A stretch of 64,000 nt of DNA, taken from Candidatus Gastranaerophilales bacterium (GTDB lineage: Bacteria; Cyanobacteriota; Vampirovibrionia; Gastranaerophilales; Gastranaerophilaceae). The number at the start of each line of letters is the position of its first letter. The first letter of the stretch is position 1. A program made the position numbers and the translations under genes. The notes below the pieces were generated by a model. The model ran no database searches. It saw only the letters and a list, made by a program, of their open reading frames with translations, and was not told where the DNA came from. Positions 1 through 8,852 of this stretch are shown here, piece after piece. The stretch is taken from NCBI GenBank assembly GCA_944326915.1, contig CALVFT010000002.1:186001-250000 (forward strand), given 5' to 3'.

Positions 1-1044
1 AGATTGCATTACACTAGATGGATAAATATGATGTTTAATCATTGATGATATGTAGTCAACTTGTTTATTAGAAAAAGCCATTTTTTTTAGAAATTTTATT
101 GCTAATTTAGCACCTACATCATCATGTTTTATAAAACGATGTCTACCTGATTCTTCTATTGTCCATGTAGAAAATTTACCGATGTCATGCATAAAACCTG
201 CAAGTTTTAAATGCGCAATTCTTGGCATACCTCCAAAATCGACTCGATTTAAATGCAATTTTACTTCATCTGAAGCATTCTCATATATCTCTGTAATTTG
301 CTTTACAGTTTCCAATGAATGATGAAATAAGTCTAAATGATGATGAGAATTAGGAGGAACTTGCTTTAATTCTTTCACAAAAGGAAAAACCTTTTCTAAA
401 AGCCAAGTTTTATTCATATTCTCAATAGCCTTATAAGCATATTTTCCACTAAATAAGTACATTAATTCATAATTAATACGTTCGACAGCCGGTTTTGATA
501 TTAAATCAGCATATTTACATACAGCATTTATAGTTTCTGGAGCCAAATCAAAACCCAACAGCGCTTGAAATCTGTAAACACGTAATAAACGTAAAGGATC
601 ATCAACAAAGTTTAACTCATTAACATAATTAATTTGTTTATTTTTTATGTCAGTTATCCCTCCTGAAATATCAACAATTTCTCCAGTTCGAATATTTACA
701 GCAATTGCATTGATAGTTAAATCCCTTCTCATTAAATCCTTTTCCAAAGAATTCTCTATAGGGTTTGTGATATCGATATAATTAATCTTATCTTTAAGTA
801 CTAATCGATAAATCTTATTTTCTTCATCTAATGGAACAAAAGTAGCTTCCAAATAATCAGATAACCTTAATGCGAAAGATTTTGCATCTTCATCCATCAC
901 TATAATATCTCTATCTGTACTGTCTTTTTCAAGAAAAAAATCCCTGACAGTACCACCAACCAGATAAATCTCATTATTACAAAACTCTACGATTCTAGTC
1001 AAAATTGCGTCAGATTTAATTTTTTCTATAATTGTTGAACTCAT
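1..1044 (-). CDS. cca: CCA tRNA nucleotidyltransferase / poly(A) polymerase family, 3' end cut by window edge
   Basis: Adds or repairs the 3' CCA of tRNA in the cytoplasm. About 348 residues are visible from the ATG at 1044; the C-terminus lies beyond the left edge. The nucleotidyltransferase head shows LVGGTVRDFFL (residues ~28-38) followed by DRDIIV, with the two metal-binding aspartates, then RRDLTINAIA and the DPLRLLRVYRFQA motif typical of class II enzymes. An HD domain follows (LAGFMHDIGK, then a later HH pair), as in the CCA enzymes that carry a phosphohydrolase module. The start overlaps the end of rsmE by 29 bases, so the two are probably cotranscribed. Distinguishing a CCA-adding from an A-adding or poly(A) enzyme is not possible from this sequence alone. 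Confidence 0.88.
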   Translation of the reverse strand, partial: MSSTIIEKIKSDAILTRIVEFCNNEIYLVGGTVRDFFLEKDSTDRDIIVMDEDAKSFALRLSDYLEATFVPLDEENKIYRLVLKDKINYIDITNPIENSLEKDLMRRDLTINAIAVNIRTGEIVDISGGITDIKNKQINYVNELNFVDDPLRLLRVYRFQALLGFDLAPETINAVCKYADLISKPAVERINYELMYLFSGKYAYKAIENMNKTWLLEKVFPFVKELKQVPPNSHHHLDLFHHSLETVKQITEIYENASDEVKLHLNRVDFGGMPRIAHLKLAGFMHDIGKFSTWTIEESGRHRFIKHDDVGAKLAIKFLKKMAFSNKQVDYISSMIKHHIYPSSVMQS

Positions 1045-1765
1045 AAATAATATTTCCTAAACCTACAATAACAGCTGTCTCCGCTTTTAGAATTAAATCA
1101 CCTAATGTTAACATTGGGATTTGGTAATCTTTAAGTAATTGAAACTCTCTTTGAGAAAAACCTCCTTCAGGGCCAATAATTACTAGTAAATTTTCACCGG
1201 ATGCTATCTCATTATAAGATACATATTCTCTTAATGTCAAATCAGTTTGTCTTTCACAAAATGCGATTATTTTATCAAACTTTTTATTTTTTAAAATATC
1301 CTCTAGAGTATTAATTGGTTCAAAACATGTTGGAATAAATGCTCTTTCACATTGTTTTGAAGCTTCGTACATGATTTTTTGCCACTTTTCTACTTTTTTA
1401 GATACCACATCTTTTTTTACAGCACAATTATCTGTTAGGACAGGAAAAACTCCACAAACACCTAATTCTGTCGCTTTTTCAATAACAGTTGACTGAGCAT
1501 CACTTCTAAGCGGAGATTGTGCCAAAAAAAGGTTAAAGTCTAGATAACGATTAGATGGATACAACTTATTAATATTTACAACTATTTCTTTAGATGTAAT
1601 TTCTACAACACTTACTTCATATTGGATACGCTTTTCATCAATCAACAAAAGTTCTTCTCCAACTTTAGTTCTTAATGATTTTGCAATATGTTGGTACGTA
1701 TCCTTATCTGATATTATTAGCCTATTATTAATTACATCCTTGGAACTTACAAAAAAATGTGGCAT
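1016..1765 (-). CDS. rsmE: 16S rRNA (uracil-1498-N3)-methyltransferase RsmE
   Basis: Methylates U1498 of 16S rRNA using S-adenosylmethionine. At 249 residues the length fits the family. The N-terminal PUA-like part begins MPHFFVSSKD. The C-terminal SPOUT/trefoil-knot part has the diagnostic IIGPEGGFSQREF stretch (~residues 198-210) and LGDLILKAETAVIVGL near the end, which line the SAM pocket. An AGAGGTG Shine-Dalgarno precedes the ATG. The gene overlaps the downstream tRNA nucleotidyltransferase by 29 bases, forming a two-gene RNA-modification unit. Confidence 0.93.
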   Translation of the reverse strand: MPHFFVSSKDVINNRLIISDKDTYQHIAKSLRTKVGEELLLIDEKRIQYEVSVVEITSKEIVVNINKLYPSNRYLDFNLFLAQSPLRSDAQSTVIEKATELGVCGVFPVLTDNCAVKKDVVSKKVEKWQKIMYEASKQCERAFIPTCFEPINTLEDILKNKKFDKIIAFCERQTDLTLREYVSYNEIASGENLLVIIGPEGGFSQREFQLLKDYQIPMLTLGDLILKAETAVIVGLGNIIYEFNNYRKN

Positions 1766-1911
1766 AAAAACACCTCTTAGTCTTTTTTATATTATAACAA
1801 ATATATTAAATATTTATTAAAATTTAAATAAAAAAGTAGCAAAATATTTTATTTTGAAGTATTATAACAGTAGTAAAAAACAGTTACCCGTTAAGGAACA
1901 AAGGGGATAAA

Positions 1912-2994
1912 GTGGAAAATAATAAAAAACAAAATAATGATATGACTATCGGGATACCCCGTGCAATGTCTTTTTATCACAATTATCCGTTTTATTACGG
2001 ATTTTTTACAGCACTAGGCATTAAAATAGTTCTATCTGATGTTACAACAAAACAAACTATGTCTAAAGGCTCTGCTCTTGTAGTTACTGAGACTTGTTTA
2101 CCTATAAAAGTATACATAGGTCACGTTCTGAATTTAATAGAAAAAGGTGTTGATAAAGTTTTTGTACCATCAATACAATCTATTGCTCCTAAGATTTATA
2201 ACTGTTCTAAAATCAGAGGGCTACCTGACTTGGTAAGAAATGTCGTAAAAAAAGATTTTACCCTAATTGAAGCTACTTTGGATAAATCAGAGAAAAATCA
2301 AGGACTTTATGAGTTTCTTGCAGAAGCAGTTGCTCCTTTTGGAATTACTGATATGGAAGAAATCAAAAAAGCTTCCAAAGCAGGTTGGAGAACATATAAC
2401 AATTTCCATATAATGACAAAGTCAGGAATGAGTTACAAAAAAGCAATGAATTACGCTCTACAAGGTAAAGTGTTTATTGAAAATGAAAATAAAGAGTTCC
2501 CGATTTCTATAGCTCTAATATCCCATGGATATAATATTTTTGATGAAAGAACTTCAATGAAAATATTTGATAAACTTGAAGCAATGGACGTAAAGGTTTA
2601 TTCAGAGCTTCAACTATCTGATGAACAGATGGAAGACGGAATAAAAGCTCTAGGACAAGAAAAGTATTGGGCTAATGAGCATGAAATGACAGGGGCTGCG
2701 GGCCATTTTATGAAAGATAACAAGATAGATGGTATTATCACAGTAACAGCTTTCGGATGCGGACCTGATTCTTTGATGATTGAACGCATAACAAGAAAAG
2801 CTAAACGTTTTAACAAACCGCTTTTAAACCTAACAATAGATGAACAAACAGGAGAAGCAGGTTTTATCACAAGACTAGAAGCTTTTGTAGATATGCTATT
2901 CCGCAAAAAACGAGCTAAAATTATTAATAAAATTGAAATTAACAATGATAGTTCATATATACCAAATACAAATTATATCGAAACAAAAAAATAA
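1912..2994 (+). CDS. 2-hydroxyacyl-CoA dehydratase / activase-related Fe-S protein (DUF2229-like)
   Basis: A 360-residue protein resembling the DUF2229 segment found next to or fused with CoA-dehydratase activases (COG3580/COG3581 type). It has the GIPRAMSFYHNYPFYYGFF opening, TETCLPIK, VTAFGCGPDS and the closing IDEQTGEAGFITRLEAFVDM. The conserved cysteines suggest an iron-sulfur cluster; the substrate is unknown. The start is GTG, chosen because AAAGGGGAT sits just upstream and the family motif begins 12 residues in. A relative with the same C-terminal signature lies at 28790-29944. No activase ATPase (BadF/HgdC type) is seen nearby, so the role may be an unrecognised redox or sensing function. 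Confidence 0.7.
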   Translation: MENNKKQNNDMTIGIPRAMSFYHNYPFYYGFFTALGIKIVLSDVTTKQTMSKGSALVVTETCLPIKVYIGHVLNLIEKGVDKVFVPSIQSIAPKIYNCSKIRGLPDLVRNVVKKDFTLIEATLDKSEKNQGLYEFLAEAVAPFGITDMEEIKKASKAGWRTYNNFHIMTKSGMSYKKAMNYALQGKVFIENENKEFPISIALISHGYNIFDERTSMKIFDKLEAMDVKVYSELQLSDEQMEDGIKALGQEKYWANEHEMTGAAGHFMKDNKIDGIITVTAFGCGPDSLMIERITRKAKRFNKPLLNLTIDEQTGEAGFITRLEAFVDMLFRKKRAKIINKIEINNDSSYIPNTNYIETKK

Positions 2995-3021
2995 TCTTAT
3001 AAAATCCAATAACTATTAGAT

Positions 3022-3059
3022 AAATTAAAAGCTTGAGAATATTCTCAAGCTTTTAATTT
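3022..3059. terminator. Bidirectional terminator, perfect inverted repeat
   Basis: Two 19-base arms (3022-3040 and 3041-3059) are exact reverse complements with A/T-rich ends, giving a T-rich tail on either strand. It lies between the convergent gene ending at 2994 and the prepilin-like gene whose stop codon (3058-3060) overlaps the right arm, so it can terminate both transcripts. Confidence 0.85.
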
Positions 3060-3774
3060 ACCAAGGATAATCATCTGGAATTTCCCAATTATTACGTAAA
3101 ATAATTTCACCACAATTAAAACCGGAAGCAGAAACAGCATTTTTATTACACGCATAACTTTTCGTTGATTTAAGTTCCTCATCAGACAAATAATATCCCC
3201 AAAATTTTAAACGGAAATTAGCTTTATCATTTGGATTAGGATGAGCGTATATATCAAACACAAAAATATCCCTTCCAATCCTATTAGGGCCTTTTCTTCC
3301 ATTTATATCAGCAAACATCCATATGTAACCATTCGGGGTATTAGGTAAAAAGTATATATATGAACCATCAGATGTAGTTACAATATAATTTGCTAAGACA
3401 GAGCCTCCAAGATTATTACCTGCCAACATTGTTACAGTATAATGGAGTTTAACAAAGCAGTTAGCATCATAACATTCTTGAGAATGATTCATATAAGGTA
3501 AATAGTATTTTTGGAAAAAGGTATTAATAGATGTATCATATCCATCTTTAGGAAAATCCCAAGTATACATATCACCATTATCGTTTTCTGATAACTTTAT
3601 TACATTCAACATAGTTGAATAAAATTTCTTTAAACGAATAGCCATCTCTTTTTTTTGATAATTTGCGATTACACTAGGCAAAGTTAAAGCTGCAACTACT
3701 CCGATTACGCCTAAAGTAATCAAGACTTCTGCTAATGTAAAACCTTTTTTAATACTTTTAAAGTGATCTTTCAT
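3058..3774 (-). CDS. Type IV prepilin-like protein, cassette A (upstream frame OFF)
   Basis: From the inner ATG at 3774 this gives 238 residues: a short basic leader (MKDHFKSIKKG), then FTLAEVLITLGVIGVVAALT, the class III prepilin cleavage site and hydrophobic N-helix with Glu5. The mature part has paired cysteines (an ECYDANCF region and the later CNKNA...GFNCGE), a DINGRKGPNRIGRDIF motif and the end NNWEIPDDYPW. Such proteins are exported, cleaved by prepilin peptidase and assembled in a pilus or pseudopilus. The inner ATG was chosen because the ATG at 3878, which has a good AAGGAG, runs through ten G and stops at 3834-3836 after 14 codons. The frame stays open upstream from a TTG at 3864, but no ribosome site supports that start. 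Paralogs lie at 8853-9665 and 63391-64000. Confidence 0.85.
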   Translation of the reverse strand: MKDHFKSIKKGFTLAEVLITLGVIGVVAALTLPSVIANYQKKEMAIRLKKFYSTMLNVIKLSENDNGDMYTWDFPKDGYDTSINTFFQKYYLPYMNHSQECYDANCFVKLHYTVTMLAGNNLGGSVLANYIVTTSDGSYIYFLPNTPNGYIWMFADINGRKGPNRIGRDIFVFDIYAHPNPNDKANFRLKFWGYYLSDEELKSTKSYACNKNAVSASGFNCGEIILRNNWEIPDDYPW

Positions 3775-3780
3775 ATCACT

Positions 3781-3808
3781 AGTATAACATATTTTTTCTT
3801 TTTCACAA
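3781..3808 (-). promoter_or_regulatory. Inner promoter of prepilin cassette A (leaderless start)
   Basis: TTGTGA (3803-3808), a 16-base spacer and an extended -10 TGTTATACT (hexamer 3781-3786). Six bases separate the hexamer from the ATG at 3774, so transcription would begin at or next to the start codon. The same element stands before cassette B. No transcript data are available. Confidence 0.5.
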
Positions 3809-3833
3809 TGGGGTAAAAAATTTCTTTCAGCGG

Positions 3834-3878
3834 CTAAATAATCGCCCCCCCCCCGAAATTCCAATCTTTATTCAACAT
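3834..3878 (-). other. Short upstream frame with G10 tract (frameshifted prepilin leader)
   Basis: AAGGAG precedes an ATG at 3878. Translation reads MLNKDWNFGGGAII and stops at TAG (3834-3836). The ten-G run occupies 3845-3854. One more G would open the frame into the prepilin gene, as in cassette B. Confidence 0.75.
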
Positions 3879-3904
3879 ACTCAGCTCCTTTCGTTCTTTC
3901 AATA

Positions 3905-3933
3905 ATTATAACAAATTTTTATTATTTTGGCAA
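3905..3933 (-). promoter_or_regulatory. Outer promoter of prepilin cassette A
   Basis: TTGCCA (3928-3933), exactly 17 bases, then TATAAT (3905-3910) preceded by TG-T, a near-consensus vegetative promoter. It sits upstream of AAGGAG and the ATG at 3878. The TTTGTTATAAT core is identical to that of cassette B. Confidence 0.7.
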
Positions 3934-3961
3934 AATATAATTATAAGAATTATCAATAAAA

Positions 3962-3995
3962 AAGACTGGTGAAATCTTTTAATTTCACCAGTCTT
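3962..3995 (-). terminator. rpsU terminator
   Basis: A 14-bp stem (3962-3975 with 3982-3995) carries GACTGGTGAAAT and its complement, followed on the minus strand by TTTTATTG. It lies 15 bases after the rpsU stop codon and isolates rpsU from prepilin cassette A. Confidence 0.85.
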
Positions 3996-4010
3996 AATTT
4001 ATTTATTATC

Positions 4011-4184
4011 TTACACTTTTCTCTTACGAGCTGCTTCAGATTTACGTTTTCTTTTAACGCTTGGCTTTTCATATCTTTCACGTTTTTTTACTTCTGAAAG
4101 AATTCCGGCTTTTTGAATCTTTTTCTTAAAACGTCTCAATGCGCTTTCAATTGATTCGTTTTCGCCAACTTTTACTTCTGCCAT
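4011..4184 (-). CDS. rpsU: 30S ribosomal protein S21
   Basis: A 57-residue S21: it begins [18 protein letters not shown], then [19 protein letters not shown] and a very basic tail ([14 protein letters not shown]). It binds the small subunit near the anti-Shine-Dalgarno region and assists initiation. The ATG at 4184 was chosen over an in-frame GTG five codons upstream because AAGGTGGTG lies at the right distance before it and S21 proteins start this way. The gene is monocistronic, with its own terminator. Confidence 0.95.
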   Translation of the reverse strand: MAEVKVGENESIESALRRFKKKIQKAGILSEVKKRERYEKPSVKRKRKSEAARKRKV

Positions 4185-4265
4185 GTATACTTTCACCACC
4201 TTTATTAGTCTTGTATTTAGTGCATACGCTGATTATAACTTAAATAAAAATTAAATTCAAGTCTA

Positions 4266-7232
4266 TTATGCTGATAGAGTAAAGATTTGGTAAATTTCGT
4301 CATCAGAAAGTTCTGTAATAATCTTTTCACCTTCATAAACAGCCAAATCAGCCAATTCTTTTTTAGCTTTTAGCATTTCATCAATTTTTTCTTCAAAAGT
4401 ACCTAGAGTAATCATCCTGTGTACCATTACATTTTTATCTTGACCAATACGATAAGTTCTATCTGTAGCCTGGTCTTCTACTGCAGGATTCCACCACAAA
4501 TCGTAATGGATTACATTTGTTGCACTTGTAAGGTTAAGCCCTGTACCACCAGCCTTTAGTGAAAGAATCATAACCTTTGAATCGTCTTCTGTCTGGAACT
4601 TATTAATCAATTCCTCACGTTGAGGAACAGTTAATGATCCATGGAAGAATAAAGGCTCTGTATTACATTCATCTGCAATAACCTTACATAATATATCACC
4701 CATTTCCTTATATTGAGTAAAGATAAGAGTTTTTTCGTTGTTATCAAGAATACTTTGGACAGTTGATATACATTTATCCATTTTACCTGAAAGCTCTTTA
4801 CTCATTTCACCACCTTTTAAGAATTGATATGGATGGTTACAAATTTGCTTAAGTGCAGTAATAAGTTTAAATATATTACCACGTCTATTAATACCAGTGA
4901 ATCCTGATATTTTCTCCATCATTTCGTTCAAAGTCTTTTCATAAAGAACTGCTTGAGGTTTTGATAAGTAACAATAATCATTAAGTACCATTTTTTCAGG
5001 CAAATCAGTAATTACATGTTTATCAGTTTTCAAACGTCTTAGAACAAAAGGAGATACAGACATCTTCAATTTCGCAGCACGTGAAGTCTCTTTAAATCTT
5101 TCAATAGGAATAGCATAACTCTTTTGGAATTCCTTTAAAGTTCCCAGATATCCGTGATTTATAAAATCAAATATACTCCACAATTCTGTTAATCTATTTT
5201 CTACAGGAGTACCAGTCATAGCAATTTTAGTATCTGATTTTAGAGTTTTGATTGCAAGAGTTTGTGCTGTATCAGGGTTTTTGATATTTTGCGCTTCGTC
5301 AACAATAATCATTCCCCAAGTGTGCTTTTTCAACTCTTCAACATCTATTCTCATAATTGCATATGTAGTAAGTATTACATCATGCTTAACATCAAGTTTT
5401 CTTTCTGCTCCGTGATATATCACAGCATCTAAAGAAGGTGCAAACAACTGTAACTCTTTCATCCAGTTCCCCATCAAAGTTGTAGGACAAATAACAAGTA
5501 CAGGTTTATCAAGTTTTCCTTCTTCTTTCATTTTTAATATCAAGCTGATTACCTGAATTGTTTTACCCAATCCCATATCATCAGCCATACAAGCTCCAAA
5601 ACCTTTAGATATATTTGTCCATAACCATTTAAGCCCTGTCATTTGGTATGGTCTTAATTCTCCTTTAAGTTCTTGAGGAGCAGTAACTTCAACCGGCTTG
5701 TTAAAATCTTGAATAATCTTTGCAAAGGCTTCATCATAATCAAAATCATATTGATCTATTTGACCAGACATAGCAGCATGTATCAATTCCATTCTAGACA
5801 AAGACTTAAAGTTGGCTTTAGCAACCTGTTCAAAAATCTTTTTAGTATCATCTTGATCAATCAAAACATACTTATTTTTGTATTTAATAAGTCCATTATG
5901 CCCTTCTACAAGCTTATTAAATTCTTCCAAAGAAATTTTCTCATTTCCAATAGCAATCTCGTATGAAAAATCCATTATATCATCAAGAGATATTTTAGAA
6001 AAAGAATTGTTATTGAAAATATCAGCAAGTTCTTGCGTACGAGATGCTTTTACTTTAGCATTTATAGAAGCTCTTGGAACTACCACATTAACCAATTCAG
6101 GTGGTAATACAACTTCTATTTGAGCCTTCTGTAAATAATAAGCTGTTTGCGTAATAATTTTATAGATTTCATTCAGATTCAAATCAAGCGCAAGCTTTTC
6201 TTCATCTTCAAAAAGTTCTTCTAATTCAGGCATATAACGGGTTGCGTAATTCAATTGTTTTTCTACAATTCTTGCAATGTCAGATGAACTTGCACCAAAT
6301 ACCTCTTCATCTGTATATAATTTATCGATTAAAACATCTTCGCCTGTTTTTCTATTCTTTATATGAACTTTAAGTCTAAATAGTTCATCCTCAACTCTAT
6401 CTATTTTGAAGAAAGGAATTACATCGTATTTACCCAAATACAACTCATCAAACCACTGAGAAAAATTCTCTGCAAGATCAACGCCACGCATAACAGAACG
6501 CTGTTCTAAATCTTTTATCATATAAGTACCAGACTTAACATCTTTAAACTTATATGCCTTGATACCTAAAAATTTATATATAACATAATTCAAATAATTA
6601 TATATAAAGTCTGTTACAAAATTTTTCGGTTTCTCTCCTTGAATAAACAAATCTTCAGGAACATTTTCTTCAAATTGATTAATTATTCTAGCCAACTGTT
6701 GCGTATTAATTATAGGCTCGTAAACAATCTTGAACATTTGGTTACGAGTTTTTACTGTAGGAATAAAATATAACTTTTCAATAAGCTTCATTACAAAGTA
6801 GGTAAGCTTATTCAAATAAATAAATGTTGGCGTAAGAGCATCAAGATCTACAATATTTCCAAAACCGCCAAAATAATCCATTACCAAATCAAGGCTCATT
6901 GCATAACCCACTTCATTTCCCAATACTTGAGATTTAAAACGGAACAATGAACCTTTTGATTTTAGGTAATATTCAAAGTTGTTAGTAGGTGTAACGAAAA
7001 ATGAAAGTTTATCTTTATCATTTACCAAATAGAAATTTGTATTTCTAGCTGGAGTATGAGGACTTAAGAATACTCCTTCAAACTCATCTTCAATAGTTTG
7101 GTAAATTAAACTCAAAGTATAGCGAAAATCTTTATTTTTAAATCCTTCAGGATTTTCTGACAAATTAAAAAATAATTCGTCCACATTGTTCTTTTTAAAT
7201 GAAAAGTCTATATCTAAGTTTTTATCTTTCAT
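4266..7232 (-). CDS. SNF2/Rad54-family DEAD-like helicase (ATP-dependent translocase)
   Basis: A 988-residue Swi2/Snf2 protein that uses ATP to translocate on double-stranded DNA and remodel bound proteins. The C-terminal half holds the two RecA-like lobes: ADDMGLGKTIQVISL (Walker A, ~residues 550-564), VDEAQNIKN (motif II, ~644), AMTGTPVENR (motif III), and in lobe two SLKAGGTGLNLTSA and QATDRTYRIGQ (motif VI, ~920). The N-terminal ~500 residues resemble the SNF2-associated region of bacterial RapA/HepA-like proteins but I recognise no SWIM zinc finger. It lies 22 bases downstream of gpmI, probably in the same transcript. The target (RNA polymerase recycling or repair) is not shown by the sequence. 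Confidence 0.9.
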   Translation of the reverse strand: MKDKNLDIDFSFKKNNVDELFFNLSENPEGFKNKDFRYTLSLIYQTIEDEFEGVFLSPHTPARNTNFYLVNDKDKLSFFVTPTNNFEYYLKSKGSLFRFKSQVLGNEVGYAMSLDLVMDYFGGFGNIVDLDALTPTFIYLNKLTYFVMKLIEKLYFIPTVKTRNQMFKIVYEPIINTQQLARIINQFEENVPEDLFIQGEKPKNFVTDFIYNYLNYVIYKFLGIKAYKFKDVKSGTYMIKDLEQRSVMRGVDLAENFSQWFDELYLGKYDVIPFFKIDRVEDELFRLKVHIKNRKTGEDVLIDKLYTDEEVFGASSSDIARIVEKQLNYATRYMPELEELFEDEEKLALDLNLNEIYKIITQTAYYLQKAQIEVVLPPELVNVVVPRASINAKVKASRTQELADIFNNNSFSKISLDDIMDFSYEIAIGNEKISLEEFNKLVEGHNGLIKYKNKYVLIDQDDTKKIFEQVAKANFKSLSRMELIHAAMSGQIDQYDFDYDEAFAKIIQDFNKPVEVTAPQELKGELRPYQMTGLKWLWTNISKGFGACMADDMGLGKTIQVISLILKMKEEGKLDKPVLVICPTTLMGNWMKELQLFAPSLDAVIYHGAERKLDVKHDVILTTYAIMRIDVEELKKHTWGMIIVDEAQNIKNPDTAQTLAIKTLKSDTKIAMTGTPVENRLTELWSIFDFINHGYLGTLKEFQKSYAIPIERFKETSRAAKLKMSVSPFVLRRLKTDKHVITDLPEKMVLNDYCYLSKPQAVLYEKTLNEMMEKISGFTGINRRGNIFKLITALKQICNHPYQFLKGGEMSKELSGKMDKCISTVQSILDNNEKTLIFTQYKEMGDILCKVIADECNTEPLFFHGSLTVPQREELINKFQTEDDSKVMILSLKAGGTGLNLTSATNVIHYDLWWNPAVEDQATDRTYRIGQDKNVMVHRMITLGTFEEKIDEMLKAKKELADLAVYEGEKIITELSDDEIYQIFTLSA

Positions 7233-7254
7233 ATTCCGTCCAGTCTACTATCTA

Positions 7255-8781
7255 CTACTTAATTAATGATTCACAATCCATTTCTGCAGGTTTTTCAATT
7301 CCTAACAATTGAAGGATTGTTGGGGCAATATTACATAAAGCACCTGTTTCTTTTAACTCAACTCCTTCTGGAGCATTAATTAATACAAAAGGAACTTCAT
7401 TAGTTGTATGTGCTGTCATAGGTTTACCAGTTTCATAGTTTACCATCATTTCAGAATTACCATGATCAGCAGTCAACAACATAACAATTCCTTGCTTTTT
7501 ACAAGCTTCAGCAATTTTGCCTACACATTCATCTACAACTTTGTCAGCTTTTACAGCAGCTTCAATAACTCCTGTATGTCCAACCATATCAGGGTTAGCA
7601 AAGTTAACTAGAATAAATCCGTATTCAGGATTATCTATAGCACCTAATACTTTTTCACAAACTTCTTTTGCACTCATTTCAGGTTGCAAATCGTAAGTTG
7701 CTACTTTAGGAGATGGAACAAGTACTCTTGTTTCATTAGGCTGTGGTTCTTCTACTCCACCGTTAAAGAAGAATGTTACGTGCGCATATTTTTCAGTTTC
7801 GGCAGTTCTAAATTGTTTGATACCGTTAGCTTCTAATACGTCACCTAAAATATTAGTCATTCTTTCTTTTCCAAAAGCAACCGGATATGTGAAAGTTTCA
7901 TCATATTGAGTCATACAAACATAGAAAATATTTTTTCTTACAGCTTTTCTTTCGAATCCGTCAAAGTCTTCAAAGTTAATAGCCTTAGTTAATTCTCTAG
8001 CTCTATCAGGTCTAAAATTCCAGAAAATAATTGAATCATTATCATGAATTCTTGATTCTTCACCACCAATTACTGTAGGAAGTACAAACTCATCATTTTC
8101 ACCTTTAGCATATGATTGCTCTACTGCGACCTTAGCAGTAGGAGCTGTTTCTCCTTCACCTAAAAGCAAAGCATTGTAAGCTTTTTCAATTCTATCCCAA
8201 CGGTTATCTCTATCCATTGCGTAATATCTACCAGATACAGTGGCAATAGGAGGAAGACCATATTTTTTAAGCTCATCCTCAATAGGTTGTAAGAATGTCA
8301 TAGCACTTTGAGGAGGAGTATCACGTCCGTCTAAAAATGCATGAACATAAACCTTTTTCAATCCATTATCAGCAGCCAATTTTATTAGGGCTAATATATG
8401 TCCCAAAGCTGAGTGAACACCGCCATCTGAAGCTAAGCCACAAATATGTAAAGCACTATCATGTTTTTTTACATTTTCAATAGCATCTAAAAAAGCTTTT
8501 CTTTGGAAGAAATCACCACTTTTTATAGAATTATTAATTTTTGATAGTTCTTGATAAACAATCCTACCAGCACCTAAATTCAAGTGGCCAACTTCACTGT
8601 TACCCATTTGTCCAGCTGGCAAACCTACATATTCACCATCAGCATGAATTTTAATAAATTTTTCTTCTTGTTCCAACTTATTTACATTGACAGGATTTGC
8701 CAATTTTGTAGCATCATACTCAGGATGAGAAGTGCTTATACCCCAACCATCCATAATACACAATAATACACGTTTTGTCAT
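7255..8781 (-). CDS. gpmI: 2,3-bisphosphoglycerate-independent phosphoglycerate mutase
   Basis: Interconverts 3- and 2-phosphoglycerate in glycolysis with two Mn ions. The 508-residue length is that of the family. Seen: the metal site CIMDGWG (Asp11), the phosphoryl-accepting serine in GQMGNSEVGHLNLGAGR (Ser62), the inserted phosphotransferase domain with HAFLDGRDTPP, and the C-terminal metal ligands in NFANPDMVGHTG and TADHGNSEMM. GGAGGAATT precedes the ATG. The upstream -10 candidate TATACT near 8804 is plausible. The downstream SNF2 gene follows closely. Confidence 0.96.
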   Translation of the reverse strand: MTKRVLLCIMDGWGISTSHPEYDATKLANPVNVNKLEQEEKFIKIHADGEYVGLPAGQMGNSEVGHLNLGAGRIVYQELSKINNSIKSGDFFQRKAFLDAIENVKKHDSALHICGLASDGGVHSALGHILALIKLAADNGLKKVYVHAFLDGRDTPPQSAMTFLQPIEDELKKYGLPPIATVSGRYYAMDRDNRWDRIEKAYNALLLGEGETAPTAKVAVEQSYAKGENDEFVLPTVIGGEESRIHDNDSIIFWNFRPDRARELTKAINFEDFDGFERKAVRKNIFYVCMTQYDETFTYPVAFGKERMTNILGDVLEANGIKQFRTAETEKYAHVTFFFNGGVEEPQPNETRVLVPSPKVATYDLQPEMSAKEVCEKVLGAIDNPEYGFILVNFANPDMVGHTGVIEAAVKADKVVDECVGKIAEACKKQGIVMLLTADHGNSEMMVNYETGKPMTAHTTNEVPFVLINAPEGVELKETGALCNIAPTILQLLGIEKPAEMDCESLIK

Positions 8782-8852
8782 AATTCCTCCATTTTTAGCT
8801 AGTATAATAACTCTATATTAGCAAGAAGAAAGTCAAATTACAACAAGTTATA

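Noticed and set aside
2610-2945. Antisense open frame inside the 1912 gene, and similar frames elsewhere (for example 5673-6123, 25286-25759, 61221-61937)
   Set aside because: These are shadows of well-supported genes with unlikely composition and no start signals.
3845-3854. G10 run as a simple sequencing error
   Set aside because: Not excluded, but the surrounding promoter, ribosome site and leader are conserved in cassette B with an independent G11 run, so the run itself is real even if its exact length needs checking.
3862-3864. TTG at 3864 as the start of prepilin A
   Set aside because: It is just upstream of the G run with no Shine-Dalgarno; the AAGGAG-supported ATG is at 3878 in another frame, and the inner ATG at 3774 has its own promoter.
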